The notes: generated by a model from the letters alone, not told the origin. Positions 1 to 7,478 are shown, counted from the stretch's first letter. The stretch is 11,957 nt of DNA from Candidatus Poseidoniaceae archaeon (GCA_022425185.1 JAKMFY010000023.1:1-11957), one strand, 5' to 3'. Made by a program: numbers and translations.

Positions 1-1836
1 TCCGGTTCCCGTCGCATTTCCGACAGTACCCAGCAGGTCAGCACCTGCTGCTAGCAGCCCGACAAACGCACCAGAGAAGTATGTCACTGGAGGAATGTAG
101 TTCTCAAGGATCTTTTCCAAAACCTTAGGATTTTTACGGAAACCAGGTATTTGCATACCCGTACGCTCGATTTGCTTTGCAACATCCTTGGTACCCATGT
201 TTGTGGTATCGATCCAGAACTTCGCGAAGACCATTGAACCGACTGTCATCAGCACCACATAGAATATCACGTGGAGCATGATTTGCGTCAAGCTATGCCC
301 GAACATATCTGTTTGCTGATTTAGCAACGGTAGGAGCCAATCATTAACTCCCGCAGGCATAGATGCATACCATGCAAAACCTCCTGAAGCGGCCGTTTGA
401 CCTGGTTCATACGTTCCAATATAATCTGACATGGAGAACCAACCCTGCCGGCCAAGTAACGGTGTCTGGGACATCGTAGGATGACTCCAGAAGAGAAGAG
501 AGAACATGTTGACGTTCGCAAGCAATGCAGCCATCAAAATGACAGGAATGTTTGACGCATAGACAAGTCGGATAGGATATTTACCTCTGTGACCACGGAC
601 TTTACCGTGGGTAAGTGGCAATTCCAACTTACTGGATTCAGCATACGCAACCACAATGAACACAATAATACTCGATATGAGAGCAATGACAGCATTCGGA
701 TGCGTCGCGTCACCTAACAGAATCATTTCGAAACCATTCAATGAAATCATTTCCCCATTCGTCGCCGTCCGGAACATATAGAATATCATGGGCAGCGTTC
801 CTGCTGGAGGGTTCTGCACGGAGTATTCCATACCAGATGCTGTAGGAAGAGGAGAGAGCGTACCGACGAAGGTTGATTGCGCCACACCTGCTGCAATGAA
901 CAGAGACATACCAGATCCAATACCCCACTTACTGACAAGTTCGTCGAGCAGGAATACAAGATAAGAACCTGCGAAGAGTTGAGCTACAATTACAAAGTTC
1001 GCCCAACCCATTCCATATTCATCGATAAGGAATTCTGAAGGATCCAAGAAACCATAGGTTTGAGGAATTGATTCAATTGGAATCATAATTAAAACCAGCA
1101 ACTTTTGTACACCTTGATACATGGCTTTGTCCTCACTGTTTGTGAGGTCAAGGCGAATAATTTTTGCACCAGCGAAAAGTTGCATGATAATCGATCCAGT
1201 AACGATTGGACCGATTCCCAAGTGCATGATGGTACCTGAAGCACCAGCCATGATTGAACGGAATCCACTGAATAAATCCAATGCTTGTCCACTGAGCCCG
1301 TAAAGCATGACGTTGGTCATAGCGAAGTAAATGATGAGAACGAATGTTGTGGTCCACATCTTTTCTCCGAAACGAACGTGACGGTCTGGTTTGGTGATGG
1401 CTGGATAGACATCAACGAAGCGGCTGAGTGCGTAGAGACGACTGCTTTGGTCTCCACCCCACATGAAACATGTGAGAATCGCTGCTGCTCCAAATCCGAG
1501 TAAGAGGACACCAACCAGAAGGAAACCAACTGATTCATCGTATCCACCCCATTTATCTGGGCGGCAGTAGAATGCTGCAATGAATACAAAGATTAGCCAT
1601 CCATAGAGTTTAGAATAACGTCCAATAATTGGTAATTTTTTCATTGATTCTGGGAGATCTATTTGGAAACAAGCCATGACATACGCCACGTATGCTACTG
1701 CGAGAACAATTCCAAAGATGGCTGCCTCTTGAGGTGCGCCTGACCCTGAAAGTTCATCCCATTGCCAATAGAAAAGGAGACCGAAATAAAGTACACCTGT
1801 GAGTACAACACCGAGTGGTACTGGCTTGTGCTTCAT
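1..1836 (-). CDS. secY: Preprotein translocase subunit SecY, extended N terminus, partial (3' end beyond window)
   Basis: The frame is open from the ATG at 1836 to the window edge, giving at least 612 residues without a stop. Residues from about 133 are canonical archaeal SecY, the channel protein of the Sec translocon: PDRHVRFGEK (150-159), the first transmembrane helix, then LGIGPIVTGSIIMQLFAG near the plug, ELPLTHGKVRGHRGKYPIRLVYASNIP (405-431, cytosolic ribosome-binding loop), and DTTNMGTKDVAKQIERTGMQIPGFR (543-567). Residues 1-132 are additional, with four hydrophobic stretches (about 8-25, 38-57, 78-91, 102-126). The start is backed by GGAGGG six bases upstream. Only the last membrane helix and tail are missing. 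Confidence 0.96.
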   Translation of the reverse strand, partial: MKHKPVPLGVVLTGVLYFGLLFYWQWDELSGSGAPQEAAIFGIVLAVAYVAYVMACFQIDLPESMKKLPIIGRYSKLYGWLIFVFIAAFYCRPDKWGGYDESVGFLLVGVLLLGFGAAAILTCFMWGGDQSSRLYALSRFVDVYPAITKPDRHVRFGEKMWTTTFVLIIYFAMTNVMLYGLSGQALDLFSGFRSIMAGASGTIMHLGIGPIVTGSIIMQLFAGAKIIRLDLTNSEDKAMYQGVQKLLVLIMIPIESIPQTYGFLDPSEFLIDEYGMGWANFVIVAQLFAGSYLVFLLDELVSKWGIGSGMSLFIAAGVAQSTFVGTLSPLPTASGMEYSVQNPPAGTLPMIFYMFRTATNGEMISLNGFEMILLGDATHPNAVIALISSIIVFIVVAYAESSKLELPLTHGKVRGHRGKYPIRLVYASNIPVILMAALLANVNMFSLLFWSHPTMSQTPLLGRQGWFSMSDYIGTYEPGQTAASGGFAWYASMPAGVNDWLLPLLNQQTDMFGHSLTQIMLHVIFYVVLMTVGSMVFAKFWIDTTNMGTKDVAKQIERTGMQIPGFRKNPKVLEKILENYIPPVTYFSGAFVGLLAAGADLLGTVGNATGTG

Positions 1837-1842
1837 CTATAT

Positions 1843-1848
1843 CCCTCC
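1843..1848 (-). promoter_or_regulatory. Shine-Dalgarno site of secY
   Basis: GGAGGG lies six bases before the ATG at 1836, in the 17-base gap after uL15. It fixes the long SecY start and so includes the N-terminal membrane extension. No comparable site precedes the internal Met125. Confidence 0.85.
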
Positions 1849-1853
1849 TAAGT

Positions 1854-2279
1854 TCACTCTTCTTCCCATTCGTCTGAGTCGCCGCCAGCCTCGAGGTTCA
1901 CTGAACCACCAGCTGCTTCGACCTTTTTGATTGCTGAGGCGCTTGCATTTTCAACAGTTACTGTCAATGCAGTACTGATTCGGCCTGAGCCGAGAAGTTT
2001 GTCGATACCGAATGCGGATAAGTCAATGGAATCCTTTCCATCTGCCATATCCTTCAATTGGCTAACGTTACATGTAACGTGAACGGTTCGGAGTGTAGGA
2101 TGACGGTTGAATCCGTGCATTCCCCAGTGATCAGGCATGTACTTGATTCGAGTCATGACTCTGTGCTTATTCATACCGGCGTTTCCACGGCCACCACGCT
2201 TTCCAGCACCACGGCCTGCTTTCTTTCCACGTCCGTGGTATCGGTTTCTTCCACGATGTTTGTTTGCTTTTGTACCCAT
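1854..2279 (-). CDS. rpl15: 50S ribosomal protein uL15
   Basis: This 141-residue protein is uL15, a late-assembly protein of the large subunit. The N-terminal half is the typical glycine/arginine-rich arm (KANKHRGRNRYHGRGKKAGRGAGKRGGRGNAG), then HRVMTRIKYMPDHWGMHGFNRHP. The C-terminal half has the globular domain with ALTVTVENASASAIKKVEAAGGSV. It ends in an acidic tail (GGDSDEWEEE). Two ATGs are adjacent: the second (2279) is four bases from TGAGGTGA and is chosen, while the first (2282) is only one base away. SecY follows after 17 bases. Confidence 0.95.
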   Translation of the reverse strand: MGTKANKHRGRNRYHGRGKKAGRGAGKRGGRGNAGMNKHRVMTRIKYMPDHWGMHGFNRHPTLRTVHVTCNVSQLKDMADGKDSIDLSAFGIDKLLGSGRISTALTVTVENASASAIKKVEAAGGSVNLEAGGDSDEWEEE

Positions 2280-2288
2280 CATATCACC

Positions 2289-2759
2289 TCAAATCATTCT
2301 CTCAACGAGACCTTTAATGTCGTCTCCACGGGAACCTAGGGCTCCTCCGACAACATAGGATCGCTTGATGCCGCCCCATCCTTTTGCACCACGAGGTGGG
2401 TGCAATCGGAAGACACGCTTCAAGCCAGGAACATCTTTCACAGTCGCTTCATTATCGACAATCGCCTTAGCGAAATCTGAAATCGATTTGTAGGAAGTGG
2501 CGTCAGAAACAATATCGTCAGTCAATGGTGAATCGCCAGACATTCGGCCACGTTCTTGGAGCATAGCTTCAACTGTTTCAGCATCTGCATTACCCCATGT
2601 GACGTAGTCCTTGGCCTTCTGAAGCATACCACGGTATTGCTCATTCTCTGGAATGATTACAGCGTGGTTAACCTTGCTGAGATTAAGATAAGACATTGTC
2701 TCACGAATCGTACGCTCTACGCCTACGTTACTTCGTGCTCTTACAACGATCCAGCTCAC
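2289..2759 (-). CDS. rpl30: 50S ribosomal protein uL30 (GTG start)
   Basis: This 156-residue protein is uL30, in the longer archaeal/eukaryotic form. It begins SWIVVRARSNVGVERTIRETMSYLNLSKVNHAVIIPENEQYRGMLQKAKDYVTWG, which is the ferredoxin-like RNA-binding core, and ends with FRLHPPRGAKGWGGIKRSYVVGGALGSRGDDI, also conserved in archaea. The frame is open to an ATG at 2795 inside uS5, but that would add 12 unmatched residues. I start at GTG 2759, which lies six bases after GGAGGG and one base after the uS5 stop. The TGA is the first part of the uL15 site. Confidence 0.96.
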   Translation of the reverse strand: MSWIVVRARSNVGVERTIRETMSYLNLSKVNHAVIIPENEQYRGMLQKAKDYVTWGNADAETVEAMLQERGRMSGDSPLTDDIVSDATSYKSISDFAKAIVDNEATVKDVPGLKRVFRLHPPRGAKGWGGIKRSYVVGGALGSRGDDIKGLVERMI

Positions 2760-2760
2760 T

Positions 2761-3528
2761 TCAAACCCTCCCTGTATTGATGAACAGACGTCCACGCTGT
2801 TCGTTGCTAATACGTGTTATGTTTAATGCTTTGAGTGCATTGAAGGTTGCAGCAGCGTAATTGATGGTGGTTCGGGTTTGTCCCTTCGTACGTGAAAGTA
2901 CGTCAGTTACACCAGCAAGTTCGAGAACTTTCTTTCCAGTCTCACCGATAACAAGCCCCTTACCTTTTGCAGCAGGCATGAGTGTTACACGAGTCGATGC
3001 AGATCGTCCATTGACCTTGATTGGTACTGAGGTACCTGGCCCTGCGGATGATTCCCATGAACCGTTTCCGCGTTGTACACTGATAAGGTTCAACTTAGCA
3101 GCAACAATTGCCTTTTGAATTGCATTTGAAACATCCTTAGCCTTGGCCATTGCAAGTCCAACATATCCATTTCGGTTTCCAACGACTGCCATAACATTGA
3201 ATCGAGGTCGTCGACCACTGTCTGTCATTCGTTGAACCATGTTGACGTTAATGACCTCATCTTCCAAATCTGGAAGAAGTGCGTCAACAACTTCAACCTC
3301 TCGAACTGGAAGACCAGTTGCGAGTGCTTGTTCGTAAGTGATAACTTCACCTGCAAAGACCATGTTTCCAAGTCGAGTACGTGGAGTCCAACTTCGCAAG
3401 TTGCTAATTGGATCATACTGGTTGTTACGTCGTCGACGTCGACCGCCTGGTTCTTCAGCCTCTTGCGGGGCGTAAGCTAGGATTAGGCCCGGTGCTTGTT
3501 GCATTTGTGTTGTTTCTTCTTCAGTCAT
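2761..3528 (-). CDS. rps5: 30S ribosomal protein uS5 with N-terminal extension
   Basis: This 255-residue protein is uS5, at the mRNA entry side of the small subunit and involved in fidelity. The core starts at WTPRTRLGNMVFAGEV (Trp47), has RRPRFNVMAVVGNRNGYVGLAMAKAKDV for the double-stranded-RNA-binding-like domain, and AAKGKGLVIGETGKKVLELAGVTDV plus GQTRTTINYAAATFNAL in the C-terminal domain. The first 46 residues are an extra arm: glutamate-rich, then GGRRRRRNN. The ATG makes a TGATG overlap with the uL18 stop, and GAGGGGG is seven bases upstream. Its last codons form the site for uL30. Confidence 0.97.
   Translation of the reverse strand: MTEEETTQMQQAPGLILAYAPQEAEEPGGRRRRRNNQYDPISNLRSWTPRTRLGNMVFAGEVITYEQALATGLPVREVEVVDALLPDLEDEVINVNMVQRMTDSGRRPRFNVMAVVGNRNGYVGLAMAKAKDVSNAIQKAIVAAKLNLISVQRGNGSWESSAGPGTSVPIKVNGRSASTRVTLMPAAKGKGLVIGETGKKVLELAGVTDVLSRTKGQTRTTINYAAATFNALKALNITRISNEQRGRLFINTGRV
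2766..2771 (-). promoter_or_regulatory. Shine-Dalgarno site of rpl30
   Basis: GGAGGG is formed by the last codons of uS5 and sits six bases from a GTG at 2759. It decides for the GTG start over the ATG at 2795, which lies upstream of the site. Confidence 0.85.
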
Positions 3529-4037
3529 CAGTATGCCCCCTCTATGGAAGATTTGGTTGTGTCCATTGCTCCAGCGACGGAGTCATTGATGTGAGCACCG
3601 TTTGTGCGGTCATCATCAGGAAGGACTTTTTCGCTGTGAGGAACGTTGAGTCCTGCTTCGACCATACCACGTAGGGCGGCGAAGACACGACTTCCAGGTG
3701 TGCTTGCAGCCAGACCGATGTCAAGTACTGCATCTTCATGTCCTGCAGCGATTGCTGCTTTTCCGAGTGCAAATCCTACGAGATAGGACGCAGGGACGGA
3801 TTTCTTGGACATGTCTTCTGGCCATGAATACTTCTTGACCAAGTCGCTTCCAGTGACATTGAGGACAACAAGGTCACCCTCTGCAGCCCATGTTACCAGT
3901 TGGCAGGATGTACGGGTGTTTGAGACACGTACAACTGCACGAGGCTTTTCACTTCGTAGAAGGCGAAGTCTGCGTCGGTAGTCGGTTAGACCTGCTTTTC
4001 GTCGTCGTAGAACTGTTCGTCGTCGATTTCCTCGCAT
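3528..4037 (-). CDS. rpl18: 50S ribosomal protein uL18
   Basis: This 169-residue protein is uL18, the central 5S-rRNA-binding protein of the large subunit. RRRKAGLTDYRRRLRLLRSEKPRAVVRVSNTRTSCQLV is the typical N-terminal region, and PHSEKVLPDDDRTNGAHI near residues 133-150 is the conserved archaeal/eukaryotic block. The C terminus is somewhat shorter than in haloarchaeal homologues. The ATG overlaps the eL19 TGA by one base (TGATG) with GGAAGGTGA six bases upstream. The stop overlaps the uS5 start in the same pattern, so the eL32-eL19-uL18-uS5 run is very tightly coupled. Confidence 0.97.
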   Translation of the reverse strand: MRGNRRRTVLRRRKAGLTDYRRRLRLLRSEKPRAVVRVSNTRTSCQLVTWAAEGDLVVLNVTGSDLVKKYSWPEDMSKKSVPASYLVGFALGKAAIAAGHEDAVLDIGLAASTPGSRVFAALRGMVEAGLNVPHSEKVLPDDDRTNGAHINDSVAGAMDTTKSSIEGAY

Positions 4038-4498
4038 CAGTTGTCACCTTCCTTTAGTTGGACACCTTCAAGCGTCATCTGAGAACGCATGTGAGCAATA
4101 GAACGGTATGAACCACCCTTTGCTTTGAGATAATATCGGCGGTACTCACTATCTGTGATTTCGCTGACTTCTCGGAGCTCTTTGAGAGCTTTTCGTTGTG
4201 AACGGATTGTTCTCATCCAACGGTTCTTGCGAGGATTACGGGCATTTGCAGTACCCATTCTCTTTCCTTGGCCCTTCTGACGACCCTTTCGGCGTTGTTC
4301 AAGACGTGTACGTGCTCGAACACGAGAAGTTCCTTTGATCGCCTTAGCGCGAATGAGTCCTTCTTCGATGAATTCTCGGATATCATCTGCTTGGACAGAG
4401 GATGCGATTTCGTCGATGTAATCTGGATTGATCCAAACACGGTTTTCACCACATTTGAGGATTTTCGCTGCGAGTCTCTTTTGGTTTGTTAGTTGCAT
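4037..4498 (-). CDS. rpl19e: 50S ribosomal protein eL19
   Basis: This 153-residue protein is eL19, a long helical archaeal/eukaryotic protein that lies near the exit-tunnel side and contributes to subunit bridges. The sequence shows LTNQKRLAAKILKCGENRVWINPDYIDEI, the central SRVRARTRLEQRRKGRQKGQGKRMGTANARNPRKNRWM and a helical KELREVSEITDSEYRRYYLKAKGGSYRSIAHM. Length is normal for archaea. The ATG overlaps the eL32 stop by one base (TGATG) and follows a GAAGGAG site inside eL32 codons. The stop overlaps uL18 in the same way. Confidence 0.97.
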   Translation of the reverse strand: MQLTNQKRLAAKILKCGENRVWINPDYIDEIASSVQADDIREFIEEGLIRAKAIKGTSRVRARTRLEQRRKGRQKGQGKRMGTANARNPRKNRWMRTIRSQRKALKELREVSEITDSEYRRYYLKAKGGSYRSIAHMRSQMTLEGVQLKEGDN

Positions 4499-5133
4499 CA
4501 GACACCACTCCTTCGGTTAAGGACACGAATACCTAATTCATCAGCTCGAGCATGAATGTGCTCTCGCTTTCGACCACCGACTGTACGGCCAATGCGTGCA
4601 GCCTGTGTTTCAGGATCGATTGATTCCAAATCATTGAGGTTGTGAACCATTACTTCACGGAAACCAGATGGGTGGAGCCCACGGGCTTCAGCGACCTTTC
4701 CATGGCCAACTCGAACAAGTGAACCACGGTATCTGTAGTTTCGTCGTTGCTTACTGTCCATACCGTGAGGTGCTCTCCATCCAGAACGAGACAATCGCTT
4801 GTAACGGAACCATTCAGTTCGTCTAAACGATGGTGTCTTCTTCTTTTGGGCAGCACGCAAAGAGAGGGCTTCTTGTGTTGCTTCATCCAGAACTGGCTTT
4901 TGTTTAGCGACATGACCTTCATCTTCGTCGTCATCCCAGTCTTCATCTTCTTCAAAGAAATCGTCTTCTTCAGCTGTTTCTTCAACTGTGTCTTCGACGA
5001 CTTCTTCTTCAGCACCAGATGTTTCCATCAAGCGCTCGATGAGTTCTGCTTTCTTACCAGAAACTGGCAATCCTTGCTCCTTGAGCAATTCCTTGAGTTG
5101 TGCTACTGTCATGCTTTCATATTCTTCAGTCAT
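4498..5133 (-). CDS. rpl32e: 50S ribosomal protein eL32 with N-terminal SAP-like domain and acidic linker
   Basis: This 211-residue protein has three parts. Residues about 6-38 read as a SAP-like helix-extension-helix (MTVAQLKELLKEQGLPVSGK, then KAELIERLME). SAP domains generally bind nucleic acids. Residues 42-72 are almost entirely acidic (EEDDFFEEDEDWDDDEDE). Residues about 102 to the end are a normal eL32 core, with SFRRTEWFRYKRLSRSGWRAPHG, GRTVGGRKREHIHARADELGIRVLN. Haloarchaeal eL32 also has a long N-terminal extension, but of another kind. The ATG at 5133 has AAGGAGTGA five bases upstream; the in-frame GTG at 5142 falls inside that site. The stop overlaps eL19 (TGATG). Confidence 0.94.
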   Translation of the reverse strand: MTEEYESMTVAQLKELLKEQGLPVSGKKAELIERLMETSGAEEEVVEDTVEETAEEDDFFEEDEDWDDDEDEGHVAKQKPVLDEATQEALSLRAAQKKKTPSFRRTEWFRYKRLSRSGWRAPHGMDSKQRRNYRYRGSLVRVGHGKVAEARGLHPSGFREVMVHNLNDLESIDPETQAARIGRTVGGRKREHIHARADELGIRVLNRRSGV

Positions 5134-5138
5134 TCCAA

Positions 5139-5681
5139 TCACTCCTTACTGAGACGGTAAATTCCGTCTTGGAAAACACGTCGATCACGGTTCTTGACCG
5201 TTGTGCTGCGTTCAATGTTTGCTGCAGTTTGTCCTACGTTCTCTTTGTCGATACCTGAAACGGTAATTTCAACCTTGTTGCTGACTTTGACATCAACACC
5301 TGGAAGAATATCGGAACGTCGAGGAACTCTTTCTCCGAAGTAATTGTTTACAACGAATGTTTCTCCTTGCACTGCAAGTGTCATAGGAAAGTGAGAATAG
5401 AAGGCTTTCAAGTGATATGTGAATCCTTCTGTTACACCTTTTACCATGTTGTTTAAGTGAGCATTCCATGTACCTGCAAGTGCCTTGTCCTTACGGCGAG
5501 GCAAGTCGGTTCGTACAAGAAGGCCACTGCCGTCTTGAAGTAAATCAATGCGGGTGGAGACGAATTCTCGTGAAAGAGATCCCTTTGGCCCTGCAATAGT
5601 TACGACGCCATCTTCACTGATTGAGGCTGTAACGCCTTCAGGGATGGTTACGATGTGTTCGATTCTGTCGATATTTACCAT
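5139..5681 (-). CDS. rpl6: 50S ribosomal protein uL6
   Basis: This 180-residue protein is uL6, near the factor-binding site by the sarcin-ricin loop. It has two repeated alpha-beta domains: an N-terminal one with IPEGVTASISEDGVVTIAGPKGSLSREF, and a C-terminal one with PMTLAVQGETFVVNNYFGERVPRRSDILPGVDVKVSNKVEITVSGIDKENVGQTAANIE, followed by RRVFQDGIY. Length is typical of archaea. The ATG lies six bases after TGAGGTGA (5688-5695), which overlaps the uS8 stop. The last codons (AAGGAG plus TGA) supply the ribosome-binding site of eL32. Confidence 0.97.
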   Translation of the reverse strand: MVNIDRIEHIVTIPEGVTASISEDGVVTIAGPKGSLSREFVSTRIDLLQDGSGLLVRTDLPRRKDKALAGTWNAHLNNMVKGVTEGFTYHLKAFYSHFPMTLAVQGETFVVNNYFGERVPRRSDILPGVDVKVSNKVEITVSGIDKENVGQTAANIERSTTVKNRDRRVFQDGIYRLSKE

Positions 5682-5692
5682 ATTTCTTCACC

Positions 5693-6082
5693 TCAATATA
5701 CGTAGGCAAGTAACTTGCCGCCAATGCGGGCGTCCTTCGCATCGTAGTGGTTCATAACGCCGGAATTGGTCGTCAAGATGAGCAAACCAAAGTCCTGAGC
5801 AGGAAGATATCGTGTCTCCCACTTTTCGAATTCTTGGCGGCGGACACTGTGTCGGGGCTTGACAGTACCACATCGGTTGATGGTACCTCTCAGTTCGACT
5901 ACGAAAGCGTCGCCACGTCCGTTTTCAACACGGGTAAACTCACCGACATAGCCGGAAGTTTGCATAATGTTGAGTACGTTTCCTAATAGCTTTGAAGCAG
6001 GCGTTAATTCGACATCGAATTTACCTGCTTGTTCAGCGTTGTAAATCTTTACAAGTGCATCATTTAATGGATCTAATTGCAT
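5693..6082 (-). CDS. rps8: 30S ribosomal protein uS8
   Basis: This 129-residue protein is uS8, which binds the central domain of 16S rRNA and is a primary assembly protein. The N-terminal DPLNDALVKIYNAEQAG and the C-terminal LPAQDFGLLILTTNSGVMNHYDAKDARIGGKLLAYVY are characteristic; the latter holds the conserved rRNA-binding loop. The start ATG is five bases after the TGAGGTGA that includes the uS14 stop. The TGA stop in turn begins the TGAGGTGA of uL6. Length is standard for archaea and nothing is unusual. In bacteria uS8 represses its operon by binding spc mRNA; I did not identify such a target here. Confidence 0.97.
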   Translation of the reverse strand: MQLDPLNDALVKIYNAEQAGKFDVELTPASKLLGNVLNIMQTSGYVGEFTRVENGRGDAFVVELRGTINRCGTVKPRHSVRRQEFEKWETRYLPAQDFGLLILTTNSGVMNHYDAKDARIGGKLLAYVY

Positions 6083-6092
6083 TCATTTCACC

Positions 6093-6245
6093 TCAGTTCA
6101 TCTTTTTGAAACCTATTTCAGGTCCTACGTCTCGGAAGCATTGGCGACAAAGGCGTAGCCCATGTCGGCGTATCATTCCACGGCGTCGACCACAACGTCG
6201 GCATCCAATTGTTCGTCCCATGTATTCTCCATGATCTCGTGCCAT
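6093..6245 (-). CDS. rps14: 30S ribosomal protein uS14, zinc-binding form
   Basis: A 50-codon gene fills the gap between uL5 and uS8. Translation gives [20 protein letters not shown], then [20 protein letters not shown] and [10 protein letters not shown]. This is the short archaeal uS14, with a zinc ribbon formed by Cys15, Cys18, Cys33 and Cys36 (CxxC, 14 residues, CxxC). The protein sits in the small-subunit head close to uS3 and uS10. The ATG has GGAGG seven bases upstream, within the last codons of uL5. The TGA is the first part of the TGAGGTGA site of uS8. Length and position agree with the archaeal spc order. Confidence 0.96.
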   Translation of the reverse strand: MARDHGEYMGRTIGCRRCGRRRGMIRRHGLRLCRQCFRDVGPEIGFKKMN

Positions 6246-6247
6246 AT

Positions 6248-6775
6248 TCATTCCTCCATGATTTTTAATCCAAAGGTTTCAGAGAACCACTTCATCGATT
6301 CTTCTCGACTTACGCCGTGTCCCTTTCCAACCTTGGCCTTTCCTTTTCGGCGGCGGCTTACTCTGTGTCCTGGGCGTTCCAAGACGACGTTGATGTCCAT
6401 ACCGTAAATTCCGATATCAGGATCGTATTTTTGTTCTGGGAAATCCGTATAATCACGGACACCGAAGGAAAGATTTCCTTGTGCATCGAAGTTCCAACTT
6501 GGGATTGTGTTGTCACGTACCCAGAAAGCATTCTTGAGGAACTCGTTGATTGAATCCTTGTTGCGCATAGTGGAGCGGCAACCGATAGGTGCTCCTTCAC
6601 GGACCTTGAGGTCACGGTTCTGAATTCGACCAAGTGTTCGTTGTGGACGTACACCGGTGACGATTTCAAGAACGTTTTCGGCATTGACCAAGCGGTCTCC
6701 ACCTTCACCAACACCGATGTTAACGCAAACCTTGGTAATTCGAGGGACGCTCATTGGATTGACTGTATCGCTCAA
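6248..6775 (-). CDS. rpl5: 50S ribosomal protein uL5 (TTG start)
   Basis: This 175-residue protein is uL5, which binds 5S rRNA and contacts the P-site t[59 protein letters not shown] is archaeal uL5, and [29 protein letters not shown] gives the central fold. The start appears to be TTG at 6775: a full GGAGGTGA (6780-6787) is four bases upstream, while the first ATG (6754) is 25 bases from it. The conserved Asn-Pro-Met in archaeal uL5 also needs the longer form. The TGA lies two bases before the uS14 ATG. Confidence 0.96.
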   Translation of the reverse strand: MSDTVNPMSVPRITKVCVNIGVGEGGDRLVNAENVLEIVTGVRPQRTLGRIQNRDLKVREGAPIGCRSTMRNKDSINEFLKNAFWVRDNTIPSWNFDAQGNLSFGVRDYTDFPEQKYDPDIGIYGMDINVVLERPGHRVSRRRKGKAKVGKGHGVSREESMKWFSETFGLKIMEE

Positions 6776-7473
6776 GCCTTCACCTCCGTGATTGGCATGT
6801 TGGAATCTCCAACAGCGAATACGTTGACTTCAGTTGTACCGAAATCTTCGAATGAAACTTCGTTTGGCATTGTTGATCGCTTGACGATGCGTTCTTTCAT
6901 TGAAGCAACTTCACCAACGTGCGTACCACCAACAAGGTAACATCGCACACCTTCTGTGAATTTGATGTGTTCGATAATTGTCTGCTCAGGAAGAGCGATT
7001 TTCAGTGAATCTCCAGTATTGTATTGATTTGAATCATCGACGATGAGGTTTCGTCCATCGTGGAGGTTGAGCTGAGTCTTTCCTCCCTTGATTGTGGACT
7101 TTCCTTCAATACGGGCAATCTTCCATGCTGCTTCATCAGATGAAATCTGAGCATATCGTAGACGTCCGTTTAGATCGAGCATGCAACGGAAGTGTTCGTC
7201 TCCAAGAGAAAGAACATCCATCAAACCAACACCACGGCGGGTGTCTTTGCAGATTCGTCCATCAACCTTGACCAATTCATTGTGAACAATGAATCGAACT
7301 TCACGGGATGTTTGAGCACGGCCTAGAACATCTCTTACGATGAGATTCAACGGCATACAGCGTTCTATGCTGTGTGCACCTGGGCTTGGGCGTGTAACCC
7401 AAATGGTGGTCTTTCGTGGAAGTGGCCAGCTACGAGGCATGGCTAAACGTTTCAAGTGACTGCTGCTACCCAT
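6772..7473 (-). CDS. rps4e: 30S ribosomal protein eS4
   Basis: This 233-residue protein is eS4, present in archaea and eukaryotes but not bacteria. It starts with the conserved HLKRLAMPRSWPLPRKTTIWVTRPSPGAHS, then has an S4-type RNA-binding domain (about 41-105, including VKVDGRICKDTRRGVGLMDVL), a central domain with HDGRNLIVD, and a KOW-like end (GTHVGEVASMKERI). The frame is open to a TTG at 7482, but that codon abuts its possible site. The ATG at 7473 lies nine bases from AGGAG (7483-7487) and begins at the conserved N terminus. The TGA overlaps the uL5 TTG start by four bases. Confidence 0.96.
   Translation of the reverse strand: MGSSSHLKRLAMPRSWPLPRKTTIWVTRPSPGAHSIERCMPLNLIVRDVLGRAQTSREVRFIVHNELVKVDGRICKDTRRGVGLMDVLSLGDEHFRCMLDLNGRLRYAQISSDEAAWKIARIEGKSTIKGGKTQLNLHDGRNLIVDDSNQYNTGDSLKIALPEQTIIEHIKFTEGVRCYLVGGTHVGEVASMKERIVKRSTMPNEVSFEDFGTTEVNVFAVGDSNMPITEVKA
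6780..6787 (-). promoter_or_regulatory. Shine-Dalgarno site of rpl5
   Basis: A full GGAGGTGA is formed within the last codons of eS4, four bases before TTG at 6775. The first ATG of the frame is 25 bases away, so this site supports the TTG start. Confidence 0.85.
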
Positions 7474-7478
7474 TGTAT

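Noticed and set aside
1441..1836. A separate small membrane-protein gene before SecY
   Set aside because: There is no stop codon between it and SecY. Checking codon by codon across 1500-1321 the frame is continuous, and no Shine-Dalgarno site precedes an internal start such as Met125.
4747..5160. Plus-strand ORF with a hydrophobic Phe-rich segment that looks like a membrane protein
   Set aside because: The Phe/Val/Leu run is the antisense reading of the Glu/Asp-rich linker of eL32 (GAA/GAC read as TTC/GTC).
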